Below are positions 50,411 through 60,110 of a stretch of DNA of 64,000 nt, one piece after another. The notes beneath the pieces are model-generated. The model was not told where the DNA came from. It did not search any database and saw nothing but the letters and a program-made list of their open reading frames with translations. Source of the stretch: Firmicutes bacterium UBA5774 (lineage in GTDB: Bacteria; Bacillota; Clostridia; Peptostreptococcales; Anaerovoracaceae). The stretch covers positions 7,121 to 71,120 of the forward strand of contig DIEM01000073.1 in NCBI GenBank assembly GCA_002418625.1, in the 5' to 3' direction. Every line of letters starts with the position of its first letter. The first letter of the stretch is position 1. A program made the position numbers and the translations under genes.

Positions 50411-51664
50411 ATGAATAATTATCTGGAAAGCACCAAGGTCCTTGGCATCAACGGCATAGGAAGGATTGGCAAGCTGACCTTCTGGAATCACCTGATGCTG
50501 AAGCATTTTGACGGATTTGTCCTTAATGCGGGCAGAAAGGTCGGGAAGAACCTGGACGATATCGTAGACTTTTTGACGAAGGATTCGACTTATGGGTCGC
50601 TGGATACTTTTTTGTACGGGTATTCCGGAAAGACCTGCAAGGTCGAAATAACAGACAGGGAAGCCGGCATATTCAAGATCAACGGGACGCCGGTTCAGAT
50701 CCTGTCAGACGCACGGAATCCGAGGGACATCAATTGGGCGAAAAGAGGCGTTCAATTGGTGGTGGAATGCACAGGAACCTTTAATGATCCGGCAGTGCCT
50801 GCGGACCATCCAAAGGGCAGCGTAAGGGGACATCTCGAGGCGGGAGCCGAGAAGGTCATTTGCAGCGCGCCATTCAAGATCAAGGATGATTCGCTGAAAA
50901 TGCCAAGTGACAGCGGCATGTTCGTCTATGGTGTCAATCATATGAAATATGATCCTGATGTGCATCATATCATCTCCGCGGCCAGCTGTACGACGACAGG
51001 CCTGGCTCATATGATCAAGCCGCTGCTTGAAACCAGGGAGACGGCAGAAATAATCACGGCATCCATGTCCACGGTCCATGCATCCACCAACAATCAGAAT
51101 ATTCTGGATGCGGTTCCGAGGGCCGGAGATTCAGATCTGCGCCGAAACCGCTCGGTGTTCAACAACATCATCCCGACGACGACCGGGGCTGCGATAGCGC
51201 TTGAAGAGGTATTGCCGGAGATCAAGGCGATCGGCTTTATGGCTGATTCGGTCAGGATCCCGATCAGCACCGCTTCGCTCATCACGCTGAATGTCACATT
51301 CAACACGAAGCTTCATGAATCGGGAGAGCCGGTGCTGAGCAGGGCATTTTTGAACGATATCTATAAAAAAGCGTCACTGGGACCGCAGAAGGACATGCTC
51401 GTCTTCAGTGAAAAACAGAATGTTTCTTCGGACATTGTCGGCTATCGCGCCGCCATTGTGATCGAAGGGGTGGAAACGCATACGAGAACAGGCTTCATGC
51501 CGGTCTATGCAAGATCACTTCGGGAATACGGCATCGACAGTATGCAGGATATCAACATTCCTGTAACGCATGCCAAAATTTTTGGCTGGTATGATAATGA
51601 GCTCGGCAGTTATGTGAACTTTCTGGGCAAGCTGACTGTTTATATCGATAAGAACATGCCTTGA
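50411..51664 (+). CDS. gap: Glyceraldehyde-3-phosphate dehydrogenase, long atypical form
   Basis: 417 residues against about 335 for normal GAPDH. NAD-binding GINGIGRIGKLTFW, catalytic Cys193 in AASCTTTGLAHM (usual ASCTTN), catalytic His in STVHASTNNQ, substrate loop PTTTGAA and the end WYDNELGSYVNFLGKL. Insertions are spread through the N-terminal and C-terminal parts (for example around KDSTYGSLDTFLYGYSGKTC). A glycolytic role or a divergent specificity cannot be separated by eye. Start supported by AAGGAG; a terminator follows. Confidence 0.88.
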   Translation: MNNYLESTKVLGINGIGRIGKLTFWNHLMLKHFDGFVLNAGRKVGKNLDDIVDFLTKDSTYGSLDTFLYGYSGKTCKVEITDREAGIFKINGTPVQILSDARNPRDINWAKRGVQLVVECTGTFNDPAVPADHPKGSVRGHLEAGAEKVICSAPFKIKDDSLKMPSDSGMFVYGVNHMKYDPDVHHIISAASCTTTGLAHMIKPLLETRETAEIITASMSTVHASTNNQNILDAVPRAGDSDLRRNRSVFNNIIPTTTGAAIALEEVLPEIKAIGFMADSVRIPISTASLITLNVTFNTKLHESGEPVLSRAFLNDIYKKASLGPQKDMLVFSEKQNVSSDIVGYRAAIVIEGVETHTRTGFMPVYARSLREYGIDSMQDINIPVTHAKIFGWYDNELGSYVNFLGKLTVYIDKNMP

Positions 51665-51714
51665 GCGTCACATATAGGAGAACTTGCAGGCATACCGCAT
51701 ATGGCGCATAAATC

Positions 51715-51766
51715 AAAAAGCCGCATCCTCACGGGTCGATCCCCGCTCGGTGCGGCTTTTTGCTGT
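51715..51766. terminator. Bidirectional terminator between gap and hydA
   Basis: Perfect 11-bp stem AAAAAGCCGCA (51715-51725) / TGCGGCTTTTT (51751-51761) with an inner CGGG/CCCG stem. Serves gap (+) and the hydrogenase operon (-). Confidence 0.92.
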
Positions 51767-51774
51767 TACATCTG

Positions 51775-53478
51775 CTAACTGTGGTAGTGGACATGCAGGA
51801 GCTCGTGGGTGCGGCCCGCCAGCAGGGTGTTATATATTGGTTCTAGAATCGGATTGGCGTCCGAATGTCTGATCTTGGCCTGCTTATCGGCAGCATATAA
51901 GCCCTTGGCTCTGCTTTCCCGCTCGAGCATCTGGCCGTAGGGCTGGCCGGCGCCGTTGATGCAGCCGCCCGGACAGGCCATGACCTCAATGAAATCATAA
52001 TGGACTTCCCCTGATTTAAGTTTCCTGATGAGATCATCGGCATTTTTCAGACCGCTGACGACCGCGATCCGAAGCATCCTGTCGCCAAGAGGAAACTCGA
52101 ATTCCTTGACGCCTTCCATGCCGCGCGCCCCGCAGAACCTGATATTGTTGATAGCGTTATGGGTTTTCTCTTCGGCGATCTTTCTGACGACCGCTTCGGT
52201 GACGCCGCCGGTGACACCGAAAATCAGGCCGGCGCCGCTGAACATCCCAAAGGGCATATCGAGGGCTTCCGGTTCGAGCTTCTCAAAACTAATACCCGCT
52301 TCATAAATCATATTTGCAAGCTCCTGGGTCGTCAGAACCAGATCGACGTCGTCTATGCCGTCATGATTGAATTCCGGCCGTTTGGCTTCAGCTTTTTTTG
52401 CGGTGCATGGCATGATCGAAACGACGAAGCTTTTCTTGCCGTCCGCCGCTGATTTATCCTTGAAGTATTCTTTAATCACGGAGCCGAACATCTGCTGTGG
52501 GGATTTGCAGGTCGAAACCTGATGCATGATATCCGGGTGACGATTTTCTGCATATTTGACCCATGCAGGGCAGCAGGAGGTAAACAGCGGCAGTTTTTCG
52601 CCTTTGGCCAGTTTTTCTGCGAATTCCCCAGTTTCTTCAATAACAGTCAAGTCCGCGCCGAAGGAGGTATCATAGATTTCATCAAAGCCGAGTTTTCTCA
52701 TGGCTGCTGCGATCAGAGGCATCACATTCTGGCCGGAGGGAATGCTGAACTCTTCGCCAAGGGCTACCCTGACCGCGGGAGCGACCTGGGCGATCACACG
52801 CGTGTTTTCATCATATATCGCGTCCCACGCCTCGCTTGTATTGTTTTTTACAACGATGGCGCCCGTAGGACACACTGCGGCGCATTGACCGCAATTGACA
52901 CATTCCGTTTCGGCGATCGGCATGTCGAAAGCGGTAGAGACTCTGAGCTCATAACCGCGCTGCGTGAAATCGATGGCCCCCACGTTTTGTTTTTCGGAGC
53001 ACATGCGGACACAATCGCCGCAATGGATACATTTATTGGGATTTCTGACGATAGCCGGGCTGGAATCGTCGATCGGGAATTCATCTTTATAGGCTTTTTC
53101 GCTTTTGTCAAAGCGGATCTCTTTGATGCCGAACCGATTGGCCAGATCCTGGAGGCGGCAGGAGCCGCTTTTGCTGCAGGTCGTGCATTCCCGGCAATGG
53201 GAGGCCAGCAGAAGCTTCAGGATGATTTTCCTGTGCTTCTGGAGCCTTGGAGTGTGAGTCCTGATTTCCATTCCGTGTTTGGGCGGCGTTGAACAGGATG
53301 TCATGATATTGCCGTTGCTGTCCTCTACGATGCACATCCTGCAGGCGCCGTATACGGAAAGCTCGGAGTAGTAACAGAAAGTGGGAAGGTCTATTCCTGC
53401 CTTTCTGACGACATCGAGCACATTTTTTTCATCGGTGAACGCGACCTGCTCGCCATTTATCATCATATATTTATTCAT
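51775..53478 (-). CDS. hydA: NADH-linked [FeFe] hydrogenase catalytic subunit HydA
   Basis: About 567 residues. Domains in order: [2Fe-2S] (YGACRMCIVEDSNGN), His-Cys3 [4Fe-4S] (HCRECTTCSKSGSC), two [4Fe-4S] (CIHCGDCVRMC; CVNCGQCAAVCPTGA), then the H-cluster domain with L1 TSCCPAW, L2 MPCTAKKAEA and L3 ACPGGCINGAGQP. Makes or uses H2, in complex with HydB and HydC. Four ATGs stand in tandem at the start (53478, 53481, 53484, 53487) after GGAAAGGAA; the innermost is given as best spaced, the choice is uncertain. Confidence 0.95.
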   Translation of the reverse strand: MNKYMMINGEQVAFTDEKNVLDVVRKAGIDLPTFCYYSELSVYGACRMCIVEDSNGNIMTSCSTPPKHGMEIRTHTPRLQKHRKIILKLLLASHCRECTTCSKSGSCRLQDLANRFGIKEIRFDKSEKAYKDEFPIDDSSPAIVRNPNKCIHCGDCVRMCSEKQNVGAIDFTQRGYELRVSTAFDMPIAETECVNCGQCAAVCPTGAIVVKNNTSEAWDAIYDENTRVIAQVAPAVRVALGEEFSIPSGQNVMPLIAAAMRKLGFDEIYDTSFGADLTVIEETGEFAEKLAKGEKLPLFTSCCPAWVKYAENRHPDIMHQVSTCKSPQQMFGSVIKEYFKDKSAADGKKSFVVSIMPCTAKKAEAKRPEFNHDGIDDVDLVLTTQELANMIYEAGISFEKLEPEALDMPFGMFSGAGLIFGVTGGVTEAVVRKIAEEKTHNAINNIRFCGARGMEGVKEFEFPLGDRMLRIAVVSGLKNADDLIRKLKSGEVHYDFIEVMACPGGCINGAGQPYGQMLERESRAKGLYAADKQAKIRHSDANPILEPIYNTLLAGRTHELLHVHYHS

Positions 53479-53551
53479 CATCATCATTTCCTTTCCATTT
53501 CTGAAGAATGCCGGTTATGAGCGGAGCTGTGTCCATGTTGGCCGGAGCAGG

Positions 53552-55306
53552 TCATTCTTCTCTGATTGCCTTGAAAAAGCTGCAGGCGTCGATACATACC
53601 CTGCATTTTATGCATTTGCTTTGATCGATCACAAAAGGCTCCTTGATTTTGCCGGAGATCGCTCCTACAGGGCATACGCGCTGGCACTTTGAGCAGCCTT
53701 TGCATTTTTCGGGTATGATCTCGATCCGCCTGAGGCCGGAACAACTCTTTGCCGGACATCTTTTTTCGACGACATGCGCCATGTATTCATCTCTGAATTC
53801 ATTGATCGTGCTCACGATCGGCGAGGCAGCCGTCTTGCCGAGGCCGCATAGGGCTGTCTGCGATATTGTGTCTGCAAGCTCCAGAAGCGTATCGATCTGA
53901 TCGGGAGTTCCTCTCCCGCCTACGATGTCATCCAGGATCTCCAGCATGACATGAGTCCCCTCTCTGCAGGGCACGCATTTTCCGCAGGATTCGTGCTGAG
54001 TGAAATTCATGAAGAATCTTGCAATCCCAACCATGCAGGTATCCTCGTCCATGACGACGAGACCGCCGGAGCCGATCATGGCGCCTACCGCCGCAAGGGA
54101 ATCGAAATCCAGATGCAGGTCAAGATGTTTTTCTGTAAGGCATCCGCCTGAGGGCCCGCCGATCTGGACAGCCTTGAATTTTTTATCACCCTTGACGCCG
54201 CCGCCAATGTTGAATACGACCTCTCTGAGTGTCGTTCCCATCGGAACCTCTATGAGTCCGGTATTGTTGACATTGCCTGTCAGAGCGAATGCTTTTGTTC
54301 CGGGGCTTTTTTCGGGGCCGATTTTCTTATATTCAGCGGCGCCGTGCATAATGATTTCCGAAACGTGGGAAAAGGTCTCCACGTTGTTCAGCACTGTTGG
54401 CTTGTCGAACAATCCCTGTTCGACTGTTCGGGGCGGCTTGACCCGCGGCATGCCGCGGTTTCCTTCAATAGAGGCTGTCAGGGCGCTGCCCTCGCCGCAT
54501 ACAAAGGCGCCGGCGCCCAGATTGATCCTGATGCTGAAATCAAAGCCCGAATCCAATATGTTCTTTCCAATGAAGCCGGATTTTTCAGCCTGTGCTATTG
54601 CTGTTTCGAGCCGGTGGACCGCCAGCGGATATTCCGCGCGGACATAAATGTACGCTTCATGGGCGCCTGTCGCAATGCCGGCAATGATCATGCCCTCGAG
54701 CATGCGATGCGGGTCGCCTTCCATGATGCTTCGGTCCATGAATGCTCCCGGATCTCCCTCGTCGCCGTTGCAGACGACATATTTGACCGGCTCCGTCTGG
54801 CGCTTGACCTGCAGCCATTTCTTGCCGGTCGGGAATCCGCCGCCGCCGCGTCCGCGAAGATTCGATTGTTCTATTTCGACGCATATGTCGTCGGGTGTCA
54901 TATCGAACAGCGCTTTTTTCAGCGCCTGGTAACCGCCTGCGGCGATATAGTCGTTTATATCTTCAGGATCAATGATCCCGCAGTTCTTAAGCCCGATACG
55001 CTTCTGCTTCGAAAGGAAAGCTTTGCCCTCCTTCGGGATTTCAAGCGAGCGGACAGGTTTGCCGCCGATGATGTGGGAATCTATTATTGCGGCGGCGTCT
55101 TCCGGCGTTACCTTGACATATCTGGTTCTTGTGCCGCTGTCATCAATGACGTCGACGATCGGCTCCAAATAGCAGATGCCGATACAGCCTGTCGGTCTGA
55201 TGTCCAGATCGAGATCCTTTTCGGCGGCATGCTTTTTAAATGCGGCCGCTGTTTTTTTTGCTCCGGAAGCGATCCCGCAGCTTCCTTGCCCGATTAATAC
55301 TCTCAT
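53552..55306 (-). CDS. hydB: Hydrogenase NADH-binding subunit HydB (NuoF-like)
   Basis: 584 residues. N-terminal thioredoxin-like [2Fe-2S] domain (GQGSCGIASGAKK, TGCIGICYLEP), the NuoF core with FMN/NADH sites (RGRGGGGFPTGKKW, CNGDEGDPGAFMDRSI), [4Fe-4S] motif ESCGKCVPCREGTH, and a C-terminal 2[4Fe-4S] ferredoxin (CKGCSKCQRVCPVGAI; CIKCRVCIDAC). This is the layout of electron-bifurcating hydrogenases. ATG 55306 follows GGGAGGCACAAAA and overlaps the hydC stop. Confidence 0.94.
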   Translation of the reverse strand: MRVLIGQGSCGIASGAKKTAAAFKKHAAEKDLDLDIRPTGCIGICYLEPIVDVIDDSGTRTRYVKVTPEDAAAIIDSHIIGGKPVRSLEIPKEGKAFLSKQKRIGLKNCGIIDPEDINDYIAAGGYQALKKALFDMTPDDICVEIEQSNLRGRGGGGFPTGKKWLQVKRQTEPVKYVVCNGDEGDPGAFMDRSIMEGDPHRMLEGMIIAGIATGAHEAYIYVRAEYPLAVHRLETAIAQAEKSGFIGKNILDSGFDFSIRINLGAGAFVCGEGSALTASIEGNRGMPRVKPPRTVEQGLFDKPTVLNNVETFSHVSEIIMHGAAEYKKIGPEKSPGTKAFALTGNVNNTGLIEVPMGTTLREVVFNIGGGVKGDKKFKAVQIGGPSGGCLTEKHLDLHLDFDSLAAVGAMIGSGGLVVMDEDTCMVGIARFFMNFTQHESCGKCVPCREGTHVMLEILDDIVGGRGTPDQIDTLLELADTISQTALCGLGKTAASPIVSTINEFRDEYMAHVVEKRCPAKSCSGLRRIEIIPEKCKGCSKCQRVCPVGAISGKIKEPFVIDQSKCIKCRVCIDACSFFKAIREE

Positions 55307-55848
55307 TTTTGTGCCTCCCGGGCCATCTCCCTGTTCCTGATCTCTTGCAGGATTTCTCTGGCGCTCTCTTTTGTGAGCTTTCCGTATGTCTCGTCGCCGT
55401 CTTCCGACTGGATCATCATTACCGGCGCCAGGCTGCAGCATCCGAGACATGCCACATTATTCAAAGTAAAAAGACCGTCTGCGGTCGTTTCGCCGTCGCT
55501 GATAGAAAGCTCCTTGCATATGGCTTCCTCAATGGCTTTGGATCCGCTGACATGGCAGGCGGTTCCCTGGCAAAGCATGATCAGGTGCTTACCGATCGGC
55601 TTCAGCCTGAATTGCGTGTAGAATGTGGCGACCCCAAAAATTTTCGCCTGTGTGATCCCCGTTGCTGCTGCAATGTACGCGATCGCCTCTCTGGACAGAT
55701 ATCCATAGAGGTTTTGAGTCTTTTGCAGAATTATTATGAGACTGCCCGGTACGGTCTTGTACTCGGCAAGTATCAGATCCAATTCAGAAAAATCCGAAGG
55801 CGTCGTGCAGCCGCACGCGCAAGTGCTTGTGTTGGTAGCTGGTTGCAT
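55303..55848 (-). CDS. hydC: Hydrogenase [2Fe-2S] subunit HydC (NuoE-like)
   Basis: 181 residues. NuoE-type thioredoxin-like ferredoxin; four cluster ligands appear in CQGTACHVSG and NVACLGCCSLAPVM. Preceded by an extra N-terminus with CACGC. Links HydB with HydA in the bifurcating complex. First gene of the operon; AAGGAGGAAAAAA ribosome site. Confidence 0.93.
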   Translation of the reverse strand: MQPATNTSTCACGCTTPSDFSELDLILAEYKTVPGSLIIILQKTQNLYGYLSREAIAYIAAATGITQAKIFGVATFYTQFRLKPIGKHLIMLCQGTACHVSGSKAIEEAICKELSISDGETTADGLFTLNNVACLGCCSLAPVMMIQSEDGDETYGKLTKESAREILQEIRNREMAREAQK

Positions 55849-55871
55849 TTTTTTCCTCCTTAAGAAATGTA

Positions 55872-55889
55872 GTGTTAATATATTATCAA
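55872..55889 (-). promoter_or_regulatory. Rex-like operator before hydC
   Basis: On the minus strand TTGATAA-TATA-TTAACAC matches the Rex consensus TTGTTAA-N4-TTAACAA at 12 of 14 defined positions. Rex releases DNA when the NADH/NAD ratio rises, which would derepress an NADH-consuming hydrogenase. It lies between the promoter and the start codon. Confidence 0.7.
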
Positions 55890-55911
55890 TAAAATTGTTT
55901 ATCTATTTTTA

Positions 55912-55941
55912 AGTATAAGTGAGCGGACTTGATTTTGTAAA
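55912..55941 (-). promoter_or_regulatory. Promoter of the hydCBA operon
   Basis: Minus strand TTTACA (55936-55941), 18 bases, TATACT (55912-55917). Start of transcription would be near 55905, so the Rex-like site falls just downstream. The rest of the AT-rich gap to 56137 shows no other feature I can name. Confidence 0.6.
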
Positions 55942-56137
55942 GAGGATATTGAGAAATAATCCTGAAAAGTGTTGAAATTATTTAGATAAGCAAAAAAGTA
56001 AATAGTAGGCAGCAAATCGATAGCAACTCTTAAGGCTTATAAAATATTGTGAATTAAATATCAAAATTGGCGTATTAGTGTGAGAATTCAGATAATTTGA
56101 ATCGAGCGGACCAAAGATAAGTGAATGATATAATGAA

Positions 56138-57319
56138 TCAAATGGCGCCAAACCTTTTTGCGAGGAACAGCTTGAGAATGGCGGCGGCCGGAACCGCGAG
56201 CAGCATGCCGGGAATGCCCCAGAAATATCCGCCGAAGACGACGGCAGTCAAGACGAACACAGGATGAAGGCCAGTGCTGGCGCCGACGACGCGCGGAGAA
56301 ATGATCGCGCTGTCGAGCTGCTGGATGATGAAAAGCACGAGGACCGCCAGAAGCGCTTGGGTGACGCCGCCTGTCAGCAAAGCCACGATGACGGCGGGGA
56401 TCATGCCGAGGATCGGTCCGAAATAAGGGATGATGTTGGCGAGACCCGCAAAGAAGCCGATGAACACGGCAAAGTCAAGACCGACGAGCGTCAGGCCGAC
56501 GGACGACATAATGGCGATGATCAATCCGTCGAGCAGCTGTCCCCGCAGGAACTTTCCAACGACGATGTTGACTTCGCTCAAAGTCTCATTTATTTGGACC
56601 ACGCGGTGCTCCGGCAGTAAAATGTTCAAGGATTTCTGCCAAAGGCGTCTGAAGAAGTCGGCGTCTAAAAGCAGATAAACACTGACGACGGCTCCGAGGA
56701 AGACATTTAATATGCCACCGCCTATGCCTATCGCAAAATTAACGACCGATGCCGTGCTGATATGGTCAGACAACCAGGCGATCAATGCCGCGACTGCTTC
56801 CTGCAGCCTTTCTTCCAGTCCGCTGCCGGGGATCTTCGCGATCAGATCCTGGAGAACCTGTTCGTATTTCAGGAAATAATCGATAATGCTCCGGACCATC
56901 TGATCCAGGCTGGCGAAAAACAACTGGCCGACGATCAGGACTGCGAGGGCATAGATGATCAGGCCCAGTGCGGCAATGATCAGCAGAAATGTGATCAGAA
57001 TGCTGAAGGTATGCAGATATTTCAAGCGTTTAGCCGCTTTGGCAGGATCGGTGGACACTTTGTGAAACAGCCGCGCCATGACCTGGCCGTCGATTGCTTT
57101 GGCCAGTGGGCCGAGAAGATATGCGATCACCAGCCCGATAATCAGCGGGGAGATAGCGGAGAGCAAATTGCCGAGCAGGCTTCCGACGGAGGTCAGGACG
57201 ATATCCGGATGCGTGATGATCTGATAGGCGATGAACAGTATGACAGCCGTTAAGACGACATAGACGCTGAGCGTCATGTATTGCCTGTTGATGTGGAATT
57301 TGGTGTTGTTTTCAGACAT
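56138..57319 (-). CDS. AI-2E family transporter
   Basis: 393 residues, polytopic membrane protein of the AI-2 exporter-like (PerM/TqsA) family. Several hydrophobic segments; ends with the family-typical stretch ISPRVVGASTGLHPVFVLTA followed by FGGYFWGIPGMLLAVPAAA. Members export small molecules or act as Na+/H+ antiporters; substrate unknown. ATG 57319 follows CAGGAGGATCGGCCA. No clear terminator downstream. Confidence 0.88.
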   Translation of the reverse strand: MSENNTKFHINRQYMTLSVYVVLTAVILFIAYQIITHPDIVLTSVGSLLGNLLSAISPLIIGLVIAYLLGPLAKAIDGQVMARLFHKVSTDPAKAAKRLKYLHTFSILITFLLIIAALGLIIYALAVLIVGQLFFASLDQMVRSIIDYFLKYEQVLQDLIAKIPGSGLEERLQEAVAALIAWLSDHISTASVVNFAIGIGGGILNVFLGAVVSVYLLLDADFFRRLWQKSLNILLPEHRVVQINETLSEVNIVVGKFLRGQLLDGLIIAIMSSVGLTLVGLDFAVFIGFFAGLANIIPYFGPILGMIPAVIVALLTGGVTQALLAVLVLFIIQQLDSAIISPRVVGASTGLHPVFVLTAVVFGGYFWGIPGMLLAVPAAAILKLFLAKRFGAI

Positions 57320-57418
57320 TGGCCGATCCTCCTGCAATCATTGAATTAATTATATATGCAGGATATTATTTCCGCAAGAAATTTGATAGAATGGATACAC
57401 CGCTAGGAAGGTGATGAA

Positions 57419-59911
57419 ATGAAAAATATTCCCGAACTGCTGGCACCTGCCGGCGGGATTGAACAACTCATGGCCGCGATCGAAAACGGCGCTGATGCCG
57501 TATATATGGGGGGCAAGACATTCAATGCCCGCATGAACGCCGATAATTTCGGCGAGCATGAGCTTCAGGAAGCCATAGAGCATGCACACGTCCGGGGTGT
57601 CAATATTTATATTGCAATGAATACGCTGATTGCCGACGATGAAATAAAAGCCGCACTTGCATACGCTGAAAAGCTCTATCTGATGGGTTTGGACGCCCTG
57701 ATAATTCAGGATATCGGCCTGGCGTCGCTGATCAAGCGGTACATGCCGGAGCTGCCGATCCATTTCAGCACACAAGGGACGATTTTCAATTTAGAAGGGG
57801 TCAAGGCCGCTGAAAAAATGGGTTTTGAAAGGGTGATCCTGGCAAGGGAGCTTGGAATTGCAGAAATCGGGGAAATCTGCAGCCGCGCTGAAGCGCAGAT
57901 CGAAGTATTCGTCCATGGAGCGCTTTGCATATGTTATTCCGGCCAATGCGAGCTTAGCTACGCGATCGGGGGCAGAAGCGGGAACAGAGGGACCTGTGCG
58001 CAGCCGTGCAGGCTGCCGTATGATCTTGAGAGGATCGACAGGAACGGAAGAGAATCTGTGGTCACTTCGGGGGCCTATTTACTTAGTCCGAAGGATCTGG
58101 CCGCCGTCAGCCTTATCGGCAGTCTGGCGGATGCTGGAGCTGCAAGCCTGAAGATCGAGGGACGCATGAAATCGCCTGAATATGTGGCGATCGTAACGCG
58201 CATTTATAGAAAGTATCTCGATTTATGGGCAAAGCGGAACGGCATGGCTGGAAATATCGGTATATATAATGGAAGCATCCCGGTTGACACCGAGGATGAG
58301 CGTGCGCTGAGCCAGATTTTCAGCCGCGGCAGCTTTACGACTGGCTATCTATCCGGAAATCCCGGGAAAAAGCTCATGTCAGGTGAACTGCCAAAGCATC
58401 AGGGCATCAGGATCGGCAGCGTCAGATCGGCGAGCCCGGATAAACGGCAGGTGGAGATCGTGCTTGAAGACAGATTGTCGATAGGTGACGGCATCGAAAT
58501 CATGAATCGCGAGCTTCCGGGAAATATTGTGACAATGATGAGGATCGGCGGAATCAAAGCGGATTTCGGGACTAAGGGAGATACTGTGACCGTCGGTTAT
58601 ATCGACGGCCATATTATGCCGGGCGATCGCGTCAATAAGATATCGGACAAAGAGCTTGCCAAAGCGGCGCGGGCTTCCTATACAGGAAGGCAGCGCCGGC
58701 AGACGGGACTCACGGGGACCTTCACGCTGGAGAAGCATGCTCCCGCCAGACTTGTCCTGGAGGATGGGATCGGTCACATTGCTGAGGTGACGGGCGAAAA
58801 AATGCCTGAAGAAGCAATAAATCTTCCTCTTACCCAAGAGATGGTCCAGAGCCGGTTGTCCAAGACCGGCGGAACACCTTTTTTTCTGGAAAGCATTGAT
58901 ATACGGCTGGAGCCGGGGTTGTCCCTCCCTGCGGCGGAGCTCAACGATATCAGGCGTTCGGCGCTTGAACGCATGGAAGCGCTCAGGAAGATAAAATATG
59001 CGAATCGCCGCCCGATCGATGGTTTTGAAGACATTATGCCAGGACAATCTTTTGAAATGCCTGAAGCACGACTGTCGAACACGGCTGCCGCATCGTTTGA
59101 AGCGGCTGTAAAAAGTACTGTTCAAAGCAATGACCTGCAACAGATCAAAAAAAGCCTTTATTTTTATCGTCTGGATCAGGATGGCGATGGAAGACGGGTC
59201 AACAAGGCATTCGAGAAGGAGATTTTCGACGTGCAGCGGATATACCTGCCTTATGACTGCTTTCTGACCGATAAGTACGATGATATATTCCAGGCTTACA
59301 GTGGCAAGGGCGTTGAACTTGTGCCTGTCATTCCGGCCATCACACGAGGGCGCCATGACGAAATAATTCGCGGGAATTTGGACAGATTGGGCAGTCATCG
59401 CTATGCGTACGGGATTTGCGCCGGCAATCCGGGCTGGGCGAACCGGTGTGCCGATGAAGGGATGGCTGTATTTGGGGATCATTCCCTGAACCTATACAAC
59501 AGTTACAGCTTCGGCTGCATAAAAAGCCTGGGACTTGCAGGCGGTGTTGTTTCGCATGAAATCAGGCCGGACAAAATCAAGGGGATGAACTTTTACGGCC
59601 TTGCTGCCGAATACGCGGTGTATGGCAGGATACCGGTGATGGTATCGGAACACTGCGTTGCCGGAGATTGGGGGCTCGACGCGGATCGCGAAGCGATATG
59701 CAGGGAGTGCATTTCCGCGAATTTCCGAATCAGGGACAGGAAGGGCGAGCGTTATCCTGTCATTACAGACAGGAGCTCCTGCAGGATGACGGTGCTCAGT
59801 TGTTCGAAACGCTGCGAGCTTAATGCGGCGAAAGGACTGGAAAAATCTGGGATCACGTATGCCCGAATGTATATTTATGACGAGAATGAAGAAGAGATAA
59901 AAAAGCTATAA
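57419..59911 (+). CDS. U32 family peptidase (RNA hydroxylation type)
   Basis: 830 residues. The N-terminal U32 domain (LLAPAGGIEQLMAAIENGAD; FVHGALCICYSGQCELS; GNRGTCAQPCR) contains the cysteines that bind an iron-sulfur cluster in TrhP/RlhA, which hydroxylate tRNA or 23S rRNA. A DUF3656-type middle domain and a C-terminal TIM-like region (ISANFRIRDRKGERYPVI, CRMTVLSCSKRCEL) follow, the long RlhA-like arrangement. Peptidase activity is not certain. Start supported by GAAGGTGATGAA. Divergent from the AI-2E gene. Confidence 0.9.
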   Translation: MKNIPELLAPAGGIEQLMAAIENGADAVYMGGKTFNARMNADNFGEHELQEAIEHAHVRGVNIYIAMNTLIADDEIKAALAYAEKLYLMGLDALIIQDIGLASLIKRYMPELPIHFSTQGTIFNLEGVKAAEKMGFERVILARELGIAEIGEICSRAEAQIEVFVHGALCICYSGQCELSYAIGGRSGNRGTCAQPCRLPYDLERIDRNGRESVVTSGAYLLSPKDLAAVSLIGSLADAGAASLKIEGRMKSPEYVAIVTRIYRKYLDLWAKRNGMAGNIGIYNGSIPVDTEDERALSQIFSRGSFTTGYLSGNPGKKLMSGELPKHQGIRIGSVRSASPDKRQVEIVLEDRLSIGDGIEIMNRELPGNIVTMMRIGGIKADFGTKGDTVTVGYIDGHIMPGDRVNKISDKELAKAARASYTGRQRRQTGLTGTFTLEKHAPARLVLEDGIGHIAEVTGEKMPEEAINLPLTQEMVQSRLSKTGGTPFFLESIDIRLEPGLSLPAAELNDIRRSALERMEALRKIKYANRRPIDGFEDIMPGQSFEMPEARLSNTAAASFEAAVKSTVQSNDLQQIKKSLYFYRLDQDGDGRRVNKAFEKEIFDVQRIYLPYDCFLTDKYDDIFQAYSGKGVELVPVIPAITRGRHDEIIRGNLDRLGSHRYAYGICAGNPGWANRCADEGMAVFGDHSLNLYNSYSFGCIKSLGLAGGVVSHEIRPDKIKGMNFYGLAAEYAVYGRIPVMVSEHCVAGDWGLDADREAICRECISANFRIRDRKGERYPVITDRSSCRMTVLSCSKRCELNAAKGLEKSGITYARMYIYDENEEEIKKL

Positions 59912-60009
59912 TTTTGTATTTTGTATACAGTTAGCGGCAGAACGTTTGAATTTGCAGAATTGTAGAAATATTCCGCTCGAAATGTATATTGTATTCATCG
60001 CAAATATGT

Positions 60010-60038
60010 TTGACTATCAAGGTAAAAAACTGTATTAT
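60010..60038 (+). promoter_or_regulatory. Promoter of nifJ
   Basis: TTGACT (60010-60015), 17 bases, TATTAT (60033-60038), in an AT-rich 200-base gap. 72 bases before the start codon. Confidence 0.7.
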
Positions 60039-60110
60039 GTATCATAATTATACTTTTTTACATTTATTTATGAATGTAGAAAGCGATTCTGTAGTAAAGG
60101 AGTGTTGGCA

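Noticed and set aside
58379..59482. Minus-strand open frame of 367 codons opposite the U32 peptidase gene
   Set aside because: Shadow frame; U32 domains are encoded on the plus strand across the region.
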